Assembly (NCBI GenBank): GCA_030490835.1
Contig: CM059971.1
Coordinates: 125,520,564 to 125,584,563, forward strand
Origin: Annona cherimola
Taxonomy: Eukaryota > Streptophyta > Magnoliopsida > Magnoliales > Annonaceae
Direction: 5' to 3'
Length of the DNA: 64,000 nucleotides
Below, one piece after another: positions 9,684 to 20,953 of the stretch. Under the pieces are notes generated by a model that saw only the letters and a list, made by a program, of their open reading frames with translations, was not told the DNA's origin and ran no database searches. The translations under genes and the position numbers were made by a program. The stretch's first letter is position 1; each line of letters begins with the position of its first letter.

Positions 9684-12600
9684 CTATGACCAACCAAAGC
9701 AGTAATCAAGAACGTAGACGAGCACAAGGGATAGAGGGTATAGCAGATAAGCTAGGGAACATGTCCAAAGAGGGAACTTGGTGCGGAAGCTGGCAAATAG
9801 ACCCATTACCAAGCAGACGATGAGGATGACCAGCACTTCAGCTGAGAAGTCCCACGTCAAATGCCGAATGTAGACGAGGGATAGGAAGATAGCCAAGCAA
9901 AGCACGTTATTCATTGTTACTGCACCGTAAATCTGCAGGGAAGGGAGAAAAAAAAAACAAAACAAAACAAAAAACAACATAGTACAGATCTTCTTTCTAG
10001 ATTCTTTCTGTTATATATCCAAAGAAGAAAAATTGAGAAAACAAACCTCTGAGAATGTTAAAGAGATAGTCCGTTGCTTCTTCCTGCTGGCGAAAATAAT
10101 GGCAGACACAGCCTCACTGGAATTAGTAGCCAAAGGCATAGCAATGAACGAGATGAAGAAAGAAGGGATCCCAGTAGCACTTGAGAAATTGTCAACAGCA
10201 TCCACCAGAGGATCTGCAAAAACTGCTGCGACAACCGTTCCCAGCAGCAGCAGCAGTATTGCTTTGATGCATATGGACCTCGCATCATCCACGCCTTCAA
10301 CAGCCTCATCGCTCTCCTCGAGCAGTAGGGCATGTTCTTCCTTGGTTTTCTGCATTCGTTAGGTGATTGAATATGTTAAAAAATATATGTTTATGCTAAA
10401 ATAAACATCACGTACTTGATGTAAGCAGAAATAGTCAAGATCTATATGCTTCTCAAGCTTTTCTCATGTGGAGTATGAAACCATAAACACAAGGAATTCA
10501 AGTGTATCTCACGACCTAGATGTCATTAGCCTTAGAAAGGATTTAGGAGAATTTGATTCTGTTGCCATACTACGGATTTTCATCGATTTTCCACACACGT
10601 ATGGACGTTATGCGAAAAAGAAACACACAAACGTTAACATTTAAATGCTTCGAGTAAAGGTTTGAAAAAACTTTTCCAACAGAACAGAAAAAACCATGGT
10701 CACAATCGTGCAGATGAGGCAGCATATGTAGATCAGAAAAAGACCATGAGAAAGCTCAATTACCTGATGAAAGTCATGGACGAACTTCTTAGAGTAATGT
10801 CCTGTGTGAGGAACCAAGTGCTTAGCCTCCTTGATCCATCTTGAGATTCCCTTGACGAATTCGTCCTCGTCGATGTGTGAATCACCGGTAGTATCAAAAT
10901 CATCCATTAGTTTCCTCACAGCATCCGTGGTATCCAGATCAACCTCATCAAACTGGATTCCTATAATCAGTGCTGTCAGCTCAGAAGCGGACACTAACCG
11001 ATTACCATCAAGATCGATTCTATGGAACAATCTGTCAGTGATTAGAAAGGAGACAGTCACATACCATGGATTAAGGAAACTCAAAAGCCAAGGAAATTAC
11101 AAACAAATGAACAGACTAGAACCGACTTTCTGATGATAGGCACATTCGGTTCTCCATCTTCCGTGAGAAGCTTTCCAAATGTATCTTTTTGTGCATGTCT
11201 CAAAATTCCCGATATCACATGCTTGTGTTTGGCGTATGCTAGCCTTCTCCTCTGAATCCAGGGTTGAAAAACCTGTACCATTTTTTATTAATATATATAT
11301 ATATATATTTGTTTTTTAAGCTCTTCAGAAAAGTAGCCAGCACGCGAATATAGAATCAAACATCTAGCTTAAAATCAGCTCTCAAATTATTCGAATATTC
11401 TACATGTCGCATCTCTAGCTACTAATAGTAGTGGTGCAACTTGGGTAGAGTACCCATAGGTACCTACCCACCCGACCCTAATTTGGGTAGGATAGGATAG
11501 AAAATATTACCCATGGATATGAGTAGTATACAAATTATTTTCCGCCTCCTCAGATAGAGTACGGGTATGGTAGATACGTTAGGTAACCATAACCAATCCG
11601 CATAGGTATTCATATGGGTAATTAATTAAGTGCATAATTATATATGTGCAATATATATTATATAGTATGTATTATGCTTTATCTTTGACATATTATGTGC
11701 ACACATATTTTGATGAATTCAAATTTAAATAATTTTGTACCTTGTGAAGTATAAAACTTGTTCTGTTATTTATATATACGTAATTGACTTCCGAAAGACT
11801 CTTATAAATACGCTTGTGACTTATAATTATAATATATTAATAGTTTTAATAATTGAGTAATGATGGTCTATACTTTATATTTTTATATAATAATATAAAC
11901 AATAATATATGTACTTATGATTTTAAAATATAAATGAGTATTATTTTACATTATTTAAAATAACATAGAAATTTTTAAAAAATATTGTACTTGAGTATTA
12001 AAGTAACCAATTTAAAACCGGAACCGGAACCGACCTTAGAGTAAGATATACTAGAAATCAAACCGACAAATGGGTAAAGTAGGGTAGGTCTTTTACAAAT
12101 AGGGTACGGGTAAGATAAACCAATACCCAAACCGAACCGACACAAGTTGCACCCCTAACTTACAGGCAACTGACCGCAAAATTCACATAACTGTCAGGAC
12201 GCTTAAGAAATTTTGTTTTCAGCAACAAAAATGAAAATAATTTTTTTTATTACCGTTGCATCTCATTTCCCTATGTCAACGAAACAGTTGCAATTTTTGT
12301 TGTTCAATAAAATAATCATGGCAGCATAGCAAACAAAATGGAGATTTTTGTTATCCAAGGTGAAATGTGAGTCCAACTGTGACAAAATTTGTAACAAGAT
12401 TGTGCAAAGTTTATTGCTAAACCAAATTTTGATTATAGTGGGAAAATCAGACATCCATCCCAAATTCGAGGAATATTAATAAATGTAGTTATCTTTTTGC
12501 CTGCATATAAATTAAAATTGGCTGCACATATTAATTTAACGGCAAATACTTCTTTTGCTGCAAATATTTGGCTGCGTAAGAGTGATGGCATGCCGTAAAT

Positions 12601-14641
12601 TGCAGCCAATTTTTATATTACTTGCTAAGTTGCAATAAAATATCACATGTAGTCATTTATATTTTGACTGCAAATAATTATTATTAGTTAGCTAAAAAAA
12701 TATTGAACTTGGCTGTAAAAAGGTGCTACATATTAAAACTTATGTTGTAGTGTCCTCCCGAGCACAGTATGAAAAGAAAACCTGATAGAGGCAATAGGCC
12801 ACCAAGAATGAAAATGAAGCAATAAGAGCAACCAAGATTGCACTGCGGCTTCCAGTTGGAGTCCTTAAGATTTTGGGTAGTTGCACGATGACAAATGGGA
12901 TTACAGATATAACCATGATCTTGGCAGCATGACTGGTGGATTTGTCTGTTGTGACACCGGATTCTGCAAAAAGAGCACAAGAGAAAAGAAAAGGTGTTGG
13001 AGACTAGAAAAATTAAAGGACGTTTGACAAAAGGCCGAGACACTGACGAGTTAGGCTGAACCCTGTTCTTGTATCTTGCGAATCTGAAGAAGCAGAAATC
13101 CCTGAAATATCATACTTTCCAACAACGACGCAAGAGCCCCACAATACAGTCAGAAGCATGACAGTCGACCCGGCAAGGAGGCCCATTCCAATCAGGACCT
13201 GACTTTGAGCAGCCTGTTTGCTTCCAGAAAGGCCAGATACTGCACAGTGGCATGAAGACAGAGAGTAATTACTAATTAACCAGACCCAACTTTGCCTTAT
13301 TTTCTAAATTGGTGGCAGTGATCTCATTTCCAGACCATATACATTTTTAATTGCAGGATACGTGGACTGTGGATCGAGATAATATTGCAGATCCTCAAAG
13401 ATTTCATTTCCCGACTCTTTTCTATGATTACCGTAGCTGCCATAGTGATGTCACAGACCACGGGCGTTGGAAGTCAGATCCTGCCAAAATACAGGCTGCC
13501 ATGTGCACCAGTCGGAGAGATTCGGGGTTTACCTATCAAATTATCCTAGATCCGATTTTAATAATCTACGAATTTACCAAAGCAGGAAACTCCATTCCTG
13601 AGATTATTGGACTTTTTCCAGAAAGGTTGCCAATCATCCCAAAAAAAAACAAAACAAAAAAATAAAGAGTAATTTTTAAATATCTTCATGTAATTTTACT
13701 AATATATTTACTTAATTTCAGAAATTATAAATAATATACATCTAAATTATCCAAAATTACAAATATACTTAAATGAGTATATGCAAATATCTACAAACTA
13801 AACGAACATACTTACATAGATTGTATATATTTACAAATATACTTGTGTCAAGATAGCACCGAGATCATTTGGATTTATTTAAATTGTGATCACACTATAT
13901 AGGGTAATTTATAATTTCTGAAATTAAATAAATATATATACACATATGCAATTATGACCACGCTAGGTAGATTTTTTTCGCAAACTAACTAAAAACAAAC
14001 ATACGAAAGAAAAGAAAAAGAAAAAGAAAGGAAAGAACGGCAAAAAGATACGCATGTCTGTAGTCGCCCTCGCCCCATCCTCTTTGGCGAGAAGGTAAAC
14101 ACCCACGCAACTTACAACATCTCGACCCTCGTCGTCCCCAGACTATGGAAAGCATTTTATCATCAGGCCCTTTTCAACGTTTTTCTGCCACGCGGCCCAC
14201 TAAATGAGCCGCACGGATCACTTGCACTCGTGCAGAGGCAAAGAAGGAGCCGAAAGACAAACGGTTCATACCGAGGATAAGAAGCGCGTCGGGGAGCGCG
14301 CCGAGGATAGGAAGGAAAAGGCCGCCGACGACACCCGGGCCGAGGATCTCCAGCAGCAGCTCGCTCCCGGTGGACAGATATGTTGCCGCCTTGAACATCA
14401 GGTATCCGTACGCCAGCACTAGGAAGAGGTTGCCGAGGACGGTGTTCGTGCAGGGCATGAACCCGTATGTCTGCTCGCAGCTCTCGTCCATCTGCGACGG
14501 AAGGCCGAGATACAGAAAGGAAGGCTGACGGAGAATGCCCGCACCGTCCGACACCAGACCTCCAGACGCGTCCATGATGATACGGCCGTGCGATTGGACG
14601 GCCAGGATGAGGAATACGAAGAGAAATGCAGATTTCGCCAT
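9684..14641 (-). CDS. NCL: NCL-type EF-hand sodium/calcium exchanger
   Basis: Seven exons on the minus strand: 14272-14641, 13048-13239, 12782-12963, 11127-11272, 10764-11031, 10047-10349, 9684-9932; all borders GT..AG with matching phase; 569 aa, close to plant NCL length. Residues 1-20 look like a signal peptide. The first alpha repeat includes GALPDALLIL (114-123), continuing into VSGLSGS across intron 1; the second includes MPLATNSSEAVSAI (457-470). Both match the cation/Ca2+ exchanger superfamily. Between them are two EF-hand loops, DLDGNRLVSASE (303-314) and DTTGDSHIDEDE (343-354), with acidic residues at the expected positions. NCL proteins are membrane Na+/Ca2+ exchangers tied to salt and Ca2+ homeostasis; location here is inferred. 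No frameshift was seen. Intron 3 (11273-12781) is enlarged by transposon sequence. Confidence 0.93.
11283..11310. repeat. (AT)n-rich microsatellite in NCL intron 3
   Basis: A run of AT dinucleotides (about 11292-11309) lies within 40 bp of exon 4 of the exchanger gene, on its intron side. No other function can be read from it. Confidence 0.6.
11429..12157. mobile_element. hAT-like non-autonomous element in NCL intron 3
   Basis: The ends are inverted repeats: the left reads TAGTGGTGCAACTTGGGT and the right, on the minus strand, TAGGGGTGCAACTTGTGTC. The 8 bp outside each end are ACTAATAG (11421-11428) and ACTTACAG (12158-12165), 6 of 8 identical, as expected of an aged hAT target duplication. 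Subterminal GGGTAGG-type repeats flank an AT-rich interior of 729 bp total without a transposase frame. The same terminus occurs in the element at 44,310-45,886. Confidence 0.7.
12166..12752. repeat. CACTA-like remnant next to NCL exon 3
   Basis: The right end reads TTATGTTGTAGTG (to 12752), resembling the CACTA-type terminus TTGTAGTG, and the interior has GGCTG/CAGCC subterminal motifs also seen at 27,221-27,511 and about 29,840-30,575. No matching left terminus was found. The end lies 29 bp inside the intron from exon 3 (12782-12963). Confidence 0.35.
13665..13965. repeat. Fold-back repeat, family B, in NCL intron 1
   Basis: A degraded copy of the AT-rich family better preserved at 24,486-24,885 and 30,085-30,475: GAGTAATTTTTAAATAT on the left, repeated ACAAATATACTT motifs, and GCAATTATGACCACGCTAGGTAG on the right. 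No coding potential. Confidence 0.4.
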
Positions 14642-14738
14642 TCTCCTCCGCTGGTGGCTACCGGCTAGTGCACCAGGAAGGAAAAGAAAACGACCGGAAG
14701 CCGAGTCGCAATCCGTTTATACGCCCTCTCGCGCGCCA

Positions 14739-14746
14739 CTTATATA
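14739..14746 (-). promoter_or_regulatory. TATA box candidate of the NCL gene
   Basis: On the minus strand TATATAAG lies about 100 bp upstream of the start codon, just ahead of a GC-rich leader (GTGGCGCGCGAGAGGG). With the usual 30-bp spacing the transcript would start near 14,710, giving a leader of about 70 nt. No experimental support. Confidence 0.5.
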
Positions 14747-14859
14747 CAATCCCCTCACTCTGAAATGACACGGAATGTTGGAAGGCCCAAAAAAAAAAAA
14801 AAAAGAAACGGAATGCCTGCTTACGTGGCATTATCCAAATATCTAATTTAATTGGGTTC

Positions 14860-15340
14860 TTTTATAAGCAGGCGTAAAAATTTTCTACTTGTGGAAAATT
14901 GAGTAAGTGTGGATGGAAAAAAAAATTTAAATATAGAAGAGTGAGGGAACATGATAAGAATAAAGGAGTAGAAAATAAAATTAAAATAGATAAGATAATT
15001 ATATAAAAAATATTAAAAATAATAAATTAGATGGTTAAGATATCAGATATAATAAAATATGAAAAATGTTTTTCTCATGTAAGAATAATGATAATATAAT
15101 AATAATAGAAGTAATGCAGTTAGATGATGAAGATGTTAAATTATATTAACTATTTCATCTATTTTAATTTTGTTCAATTTACTCATATAAAAAAAACTTT
15201 GTTCAATTTACTCTTGATTATTACCTAATCATATTGTGTCATTATCCCACTTTTTTCAAATTATTTTTAACATTTTTTCATTTAGAAAACACACATCCGT
15301 GTGGAGAAAAAGCATAATCAGGGGACAAAAAGGCAAATTA
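14860..15340. repeat. AT-rich intergenic with Tourist-like internal sequence
   Basis: Positions about 14,915-15,080 resemble the internal part of the Tourist-like family (AGAATAAAGGAG, AAATAAAATTAAAATAGATAAG) but lack clear ends. The rest is unassigned AT-rich DNA. Confidence 0.35.
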
Positions 15341-15614
15341 GTCTGTGTTTGGTTGTAGGTAAAATTTTTTGATGAAAAATTTTTGAAATAAAAGTTGTCG
15401 AATTGATAGAAAATCATGTAAGATGATAAGAATAATGATAAGGTGTTAAAAGAATAAAGTTAAAATAGATATGTCGGTTACATGGGTAGTTGTGTGAAAA
15501 TGAATGAAAAGTAAAATATTCTGTGTAAAAATAAAATGAAAAAGTGAAAAAGTAATGGTAAAAAATTTGATAGTTATAAAAAATGAAAAGTTTTTAGCCG
15601 AACCAAACACAACC
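15341..15614 (+). mobile_element. Tourist-like MITE
   Basis: The ends GTCTGTGTTTGGTTG and (on the minus strand) GGTTGTGTTTGGTTCG are inverted repeats. The interior follows the family pattern (TGATAAGGTGTTAAAAG, AATAAAGTTAAAATAGATATG). The flanking trinucleotides are TTA on the left and TAA on the right, not identical, so the target duplication is imperfect or the boundary is off by a base or two. Confidence 0.55.
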
Positions 15615-16070
15615 TAAGATAAATGCAACGCCCTTAATTACACTATGAAACCAGTTGTGGGCATGCACTGAGTGAACCGTCCACTATTGGGTACTACCGT
15701 TGCTTTTTATTTATTTATTTATTTATTTTTGACAGTTAACAGTTTTAAAGTTGGAAGTCTATTTGATGAAAGATATTTCGGCGTGTGGGATGAGCTTAAG
15801 AATCTAGAATCGCACGCATACTCAAATAATATTAATCTGCACTCCAAGATACTATTTCGATAGTTTGCGTAGATTTGCGTGGATTTCAACAGCATTGCGT
15901 GAGGAGACGAGGATTAGAGACGGCAGTCTTAAAATCATTTCTGTAAATCAAAAAAATAAAGGTACTGATTGAAAAGTGAAAACATAACCGATGATGCAAA
16001 GCCCATCTCGCCTGAGGCTTACCTGTTAAACTTACAAGTATTAATAGAATTGTTTTTTAAAAAATTAAAA
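15615..16070. other. Intergenic
   Basis: No gene or repeat was recognised apart from a (TTTA)n run at about 15,706-15,727. Confidence 0.4.
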
Positions 16071-16074
16071 AGAG

Positions 16075-16535
16075 ATCATTTCTCTTATACTCATAATAAA
16101 TGCAAATAATTTCTCTTAGACTCACAACATTTTGTAAATTCCTTCTATATCTATAACATTTCACTCTAAATTCTTCTTATATTTACTCCGTTAAAACTAC
16201 CGTTACCTATCCCATTGAAAAAATAATTGTCCTTTTAAAATTTTTTCTAATTAAAATAAATCAATCTTAATATGACTTTCAAGTTATTTAATACATTGTA
16301 TTAATAATTTACTATTATCAATTGAGTCATGTTAAGGTTAAATTATCTTAATTAAAAAAATTTTAATAGTCAAACTTGTCTTTTCAATGGGATAAGTAAT
16401 TGTGGTTCTAATGGCGTGAGTACGAAATAAATTTAGGGTGAAATGTTATGGGTATAAAAAAGTTACGAAATATTTAAGTATAAAAAGAATTATAAGTATT
16501 TGTTATGAATATAAGTGAAATTATTACAATTAAAA
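16075..16535. mobile_element. Fold-back MITE with long inverted arms
   Basis: The left arm (about 16,075-16,225) and right arm (about 16,380-16,530) are inverted complements over about 150 bp, including CATAACATTTCACTCTAAATT against AATTTAGGGTGAAATGTTATG and CTATCCCATTGAAAA against TTTTCAATGGGATAAG. The core is AT-rich with no frame. An A-run (about 16,541-16,559) follows directly. The target duplication was not resolved. Confidence 0.6.
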
Positions 16536-16559
16536 ATCTGAAAAAAAAAAAAAAAAAAA

Positions 16560-19190
16560 GGCACGAGAAGGCGCTACCGGCGCTACGCTTCTCTAGAGTT
16601 GGATAAGAGACGACGCGAGTAAATTTCACCACGTAGAAGACACACGGAAGCATCTAACAGAGCAAGGAAGTGCTGTTGTCGTCACCAGATGGCTGGTTTC
16701 AGCGTCTAGCTACACCTGCGATCCACATGTTAGCCCTAGCTACTTCTGTCATTTTGCGTCGGTATTGTCTTACTCCGACGAAATGACAAAACAAGTACGA
16801 AGAAGATCCACGCCAACGCCCATTCTCATGGCTGGGTTGGAATTTGGTCATCAAAATTCCATCCTTTCGACTGTCCAATTGGGCGTGATTCCCGTTGTGC
16901 ATTTTTCGCTGTGCTGTCAAATTGCAATATGGCATGATCCAGCGCGTTCGGCACACCTATAAAAATAATAATAATAATAATAATAAATAATAAAGCGCTA
17001 CTCCGGCTGCATAGAATAGAAAACGGCCTCCCTAAATTCTGAAATATCTCGCGCTGATAACCCTTTAAAAATGCATAATGCCATGCTTTTCGATCAAGCT
17101 CCCCCTTTTTTCTTTCCACCAATCGATCAGACTGAATTAAAACCCGGCACTGCACGTGCCGTGTTGAAACCGTGTTGCTTGCGATAGAAATGACACCGAA
17201 GAGGGGAGGAAAAGGAAGAGGGCGGCAGGTTTGGTAGAGCTGAAAGCCTAGTCCGACCAAATTTCCGAATCTTGCAAGGAGCAGGAATTTTCAGTTGTGG
17301 CAACGGTCGTTTGGTGAAAAAAAAGTGACCGAAATATTCGGGCGTTTCGTTTCTTATGGACTCTCAATTTCAGTTTCCAGAAGAAGGTTTTTTTACACGG
17401 ACGGTCAAGATTTCGAATTCAATACATGACGGGTAAATCGAAAAGATCCCGCATTGGAGACTGAAAAGTCTCATTGGGTCATACGTCGACAGCAGGGAAA
17501 AAGTAGGCAAAAATCAAAAAATGTAAGTTATCAGGTACGACGCGTTCTGGAAAGGTTGAACCGTCGAATCTAATTGAAGATTTCAAAGTCACTGATGCGA
17601 TATGGAAAGCCGTCGATGTCTAAGAGAAGTTAGCAAAGCAGCCCAGAAATAAAAATCTATTGTGTCTGTTTTTTGTCAGTTGTTAGGAATTGGACAGACG
17701 TTGGTGCGTAAATGGAGTGGCTTGTTTCCAGGCTTTCAGCCGTTCGTCAACGTAGACATAATCCGATTGAGTCGTCCCATGTTAAAAAAAAATGGCATCG
17801 GCTACACCGTCGCAAGAACGCATTCCAACGCTGAATGTTCCAACTTCTTGAGTATTATCATCATTGCCAACATATTCCTGGGTTCGCTTTTTTTTTTTTT
17901 CTTTTTTCTTTAGACCCTCTTGCATTTGTCTTCCCATGACTTCTTAATTTCTCAATTTATACCCTTTAAGCAAACGAATTCTAAAACACATCATTCTTTT
18001 ATGGAAACCCTCCCTTCTATGTTTAGTTGTTTTTCAATGTACAAATTAAGCAAAAGTAATCTAGAATATGACCTCGCTATGTCCATTTCATTCTTGTCGG
18101 CATTAAAAAAATAAAAAGGAAGGTTTGATAAAGTGACAAATATATATATATATATATATTTGTTTTTGTTAATAACCTGCTTAAACTGGGGATCGTTTAT
18201 GAAATTAAGCACATTGGGTAGAAATTGAATATCGAACAGTTCTGTGGAGTAAATTGCAAAAGTCCCTTTTATTTATTTAGTTGTATCGTCCACCGTAGGT
18301 AAAAGGAATTGTAAATTAAACCTAGCTAATTCCTTACTACAAGTGCAAGAGCTTCGGACATGCCGCGAAGTAATAAAATGGGGAAAATAAGTAAACTATC
18401 GAAGCCATCCATCAGATTAAGGGCTTCATCACATTAAGAAATATAAAATAACGAGAGAGATTGAATTAGTCACAACATTGCAATTTGGTCATCAAAGGCT
18501 AAAGCCCGGACCCTGCCAACTTTCAACGAATTAGGTTAACGCACATGAGGCCTGATGAATGGCTAGGATTTTGTAGATGTCTCCGCATTTGGTGGTTGGG
18601 TTGGCCTGTGCATGGGCTCTGGTATAGGCTTTGTCGGCGTAACCTAGGGCAAATCAGATGAATCCTATTGTCTTTCAAGTTTCCAGCTCTCTGTCCGTTA
18701 AGAAGTATATACTTAACTACATTCGTTCTATTATCTTTACATTTTAACCATTTTTTAACATTTTTAGACAACTGTTATGTATTTTTTTCTTTATTCCTTC
18801 TGCTCATACTCATTTCGACTTATCATATTTCATCCCACTGTCACTCTTTTTTTTTTCCCACTAATTTTTCTTCATTTTTTTTCATTGTAAGGAAATGATC
18901 AAAATGGTGGCCCACTTGCATTGTGAAAATTTCCAAAACCAATTTTTCAAACTTCCAATCATACAGAATGAGTTATGTCTAAAATCAAAACGTGATTGCA
19001 AAAGCGCTGGGAGACTTGTAAAAAAATAATAATAATAAATAATTCTGCACAATTCTCGGGGTAAAGATGGAGACAAAGGAGCGTCTTCTGCTACGTGGTC
19101 CAAATTTTTAAGCTTCTGTCTCTGGCCCATTTTAAGCTTGTATCACGTGGTTCAATTTTTTTTTTTAAAAGTCTATTTAATATATTAAAG
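16560..19190. other. Intergenic, mixed composition, no supported gene
   Basis: The segment at 16,560-17,330 is GC-richer, with an (AAT)n run at about 16,962-16,985; 17,340-17,880 is also mixed. Six-frame reading gives only short frames without recognisable domains. An (AT)n run lies at about 18,139-18,160. Nothing supports a gene here, although a promoter or decayed gene cannot be ruled out. Confidence 0.4.
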
Positions 19191-19192
19191 GG

Positions 19193-19955
19193 TGTTTTTG
19201 GCCACCCCTGCAACTTTTCAATCTAAAATTTCTTTCTACTTTTTTAATTATTTATTCATAATTTTATATAATTATCTTCTTTTTCAATCATTTTTACGTA
19301 ATTATTTATATAATTAACCTATTTATTTTAATTTTATTTTCTTTATTTCTCATCATTACTCCGTCGTATTGCATTATTTTATTCCGTGGGATGTTTGTTT
19401 ACCCTCAAAACTTTTTAACTTAAAATTTTTCACTCTTCATGGTTACATTAGTCTTTAATTATTACTTTTTTTATATGACTATCATACTTTTCAATCATTT
19501 CCACACAATTATCCACATATCTAACTGATCTATTTTAACTTCATTCTCTTTATTTTTTATCATTATCTTTATCATATAAAATTATTTTCTTTTCTTTTAA
19601 AAACTCATCGACAAAATTTTTATCATTTTCCAAACACATCCTATTTTAAAAAAAAATTATTCTAAAATTTTTCACTTCCTAAACAAACTCTAAGGTGTAA
19701 AAGTTTTTGAATTAAAAGAAAATAATATGATATAATAAGGACAACAATAAGGAGTAACGAGAATAAAATTAAAATAGACAAGTTAGATGTATTGGTAATT
19801 ATGTAAAAATGATTGAAAAATAGAATAGTTGTATAGAAAGATGTCAAAAATAATTAAAAATTAAAATATGGTATTTACGAAAAGTGAAAAATTTTAAATT
19901 AAAAAGTTTTATCTTGACATTTTTTTATTTATTGCCAGGCACACCTTAATTTGAA
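19193..19955. mobile_element. Cluster of Tourist-like MITE copies in opposed orientation
   Basis: Three family-related segments lie back to back: about 19,193-19,390 and 19,395-19,650 in minus orientation (TTTTCAATCATTT, TAACTGATCTATTTTAAC), then about 19,690-19,950 in plus orientation (AATAAAATTAAAATAGACAAG, AGTTGTATAGAAAGATG). End-like motifs are AGGGTGTTTTTGGCC at the left, CCAAACACATCC near 19,630 and GCCAGGCACACCTTAA at the right. Exact boundaries are uncertain because the copies are eroded. Confidence 0.5.
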
Positions 19956-19959
19956 AACT

Positions 19960-20294
19960 GCACCGTTAAGCTTTAATATACGAAATTAAACTGTATATAT
20001 GCCCTCAGCGACAATGTTCTATACGGAGTCACAATGTTTATATTTTAACTACATTGTTTTTATTTATATTCCCATATTTTACTTGTGCATTTTCCATCTT
20101 GGACTACCATTGAAAGCACTTTTTACGGTTCCTTATAGATTTTCGAGGACTGCTGAAAGATCTAGAGGCAAGTCGGGCGAGCAGAAAACAGGTGATGAAC
20201 GTTGCTTCCCGCGTTCAATTCGCGTTTCCCTCATAACTCCCTTGCTGCGTGGCGCCCATGGCATTAGCTACCTTTTTTCTTATCCGCCCACCCT

Positions 20295-20325
<31 letters not shown>

Positions 20326-20690
20326 AAACCTGCTATCGTGGAGCGTCTGTATCAAACCTACCATCGCAGCTCGCTCTCTCTGAAACCTGCTGTCTGCTAT
20401 CGTGGAGGCAGAGTACGCGAAACAGCGTCCATATACCGCGTCTGAAATTCCTTTTCGTGTCATTTTCGCAATCTTTTCCATCCCCAGATGAAGACGCGCT
20501 GAAATAGTCGGCAGCTGCCGACAATAGACAATAGTCTCGGACCATGATAATTATCATAATAAGTTAGTTTCACACTTTTGTGGGTCGTATTCTGCCATTC
20601 TTTGCAATCATCTATGAAGATTGCAGTAATCTCTAGCATATTATCTAATTTTTTTTTGTCTTCATCTCAATCTTTTAATGAAATATATAA
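19960..20690. other. Intergenic with a GC-richer island and (CT)n run
   Basis: Positions 20,120-20,560 are less AT-rich and contain a CCTCC/CT run at about 20,289-20,325 plus repeated short segments around CTGCTATCGTGGAG. It looks like a plant 5' leader or promoter, but no downstream coding frame follows, so no gene is called. Confidence 0.35.
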
Positions 20691-20950
20691 GGTGTGTTTG
20701 AGAAATAATAAAATTTTTAATGAAAATTTTTAGTGTAAATTTTTTTGAAATAGAACAAAATAATATGATACCACATTAATATAATAAGGAGTAAAGAAAA
20801 TAAAATTAAAATAAATATGTTAGATGTATGAGTAGTTGTATAGGAAAAAGTGAAAAAATAATTAAAAATAAAGTTTTTGTGAAGAATGAAAAATTTTTAA
20901 ATTAAAAAATTTTAATTCGAATTTTTTTTTAGTATAAACGAACGCTCCTT
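20691..20950 (+). mobile_element. Tourist-like MITE
   Basis: It starts GGTGTGTTTGAGAAAT after TAA (20,688-20,690) and ends in ACGAACGCTCCTT before TAA (20,951-20,953), giving a matching 3-bp target site. The interior fits the family (ATAAGGAGTAAAG, AATAAAATTAAAATAAATATG). The right terminus has diverged from the left. Confidence 0.6.
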
Positions 20951-20953
20951 TAA

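Noticed and set aside
13351..13665. 104-codon open frame on the + strand
   Set aside because: Falls in intron 1 of the minus-strand NCL gene and has no recognisable domain.
16826..17260. 144-codon minus-strand frame
   Set aside because: Crosses an (AAT)n microsatellite read as poly-Ile; no domain seen.
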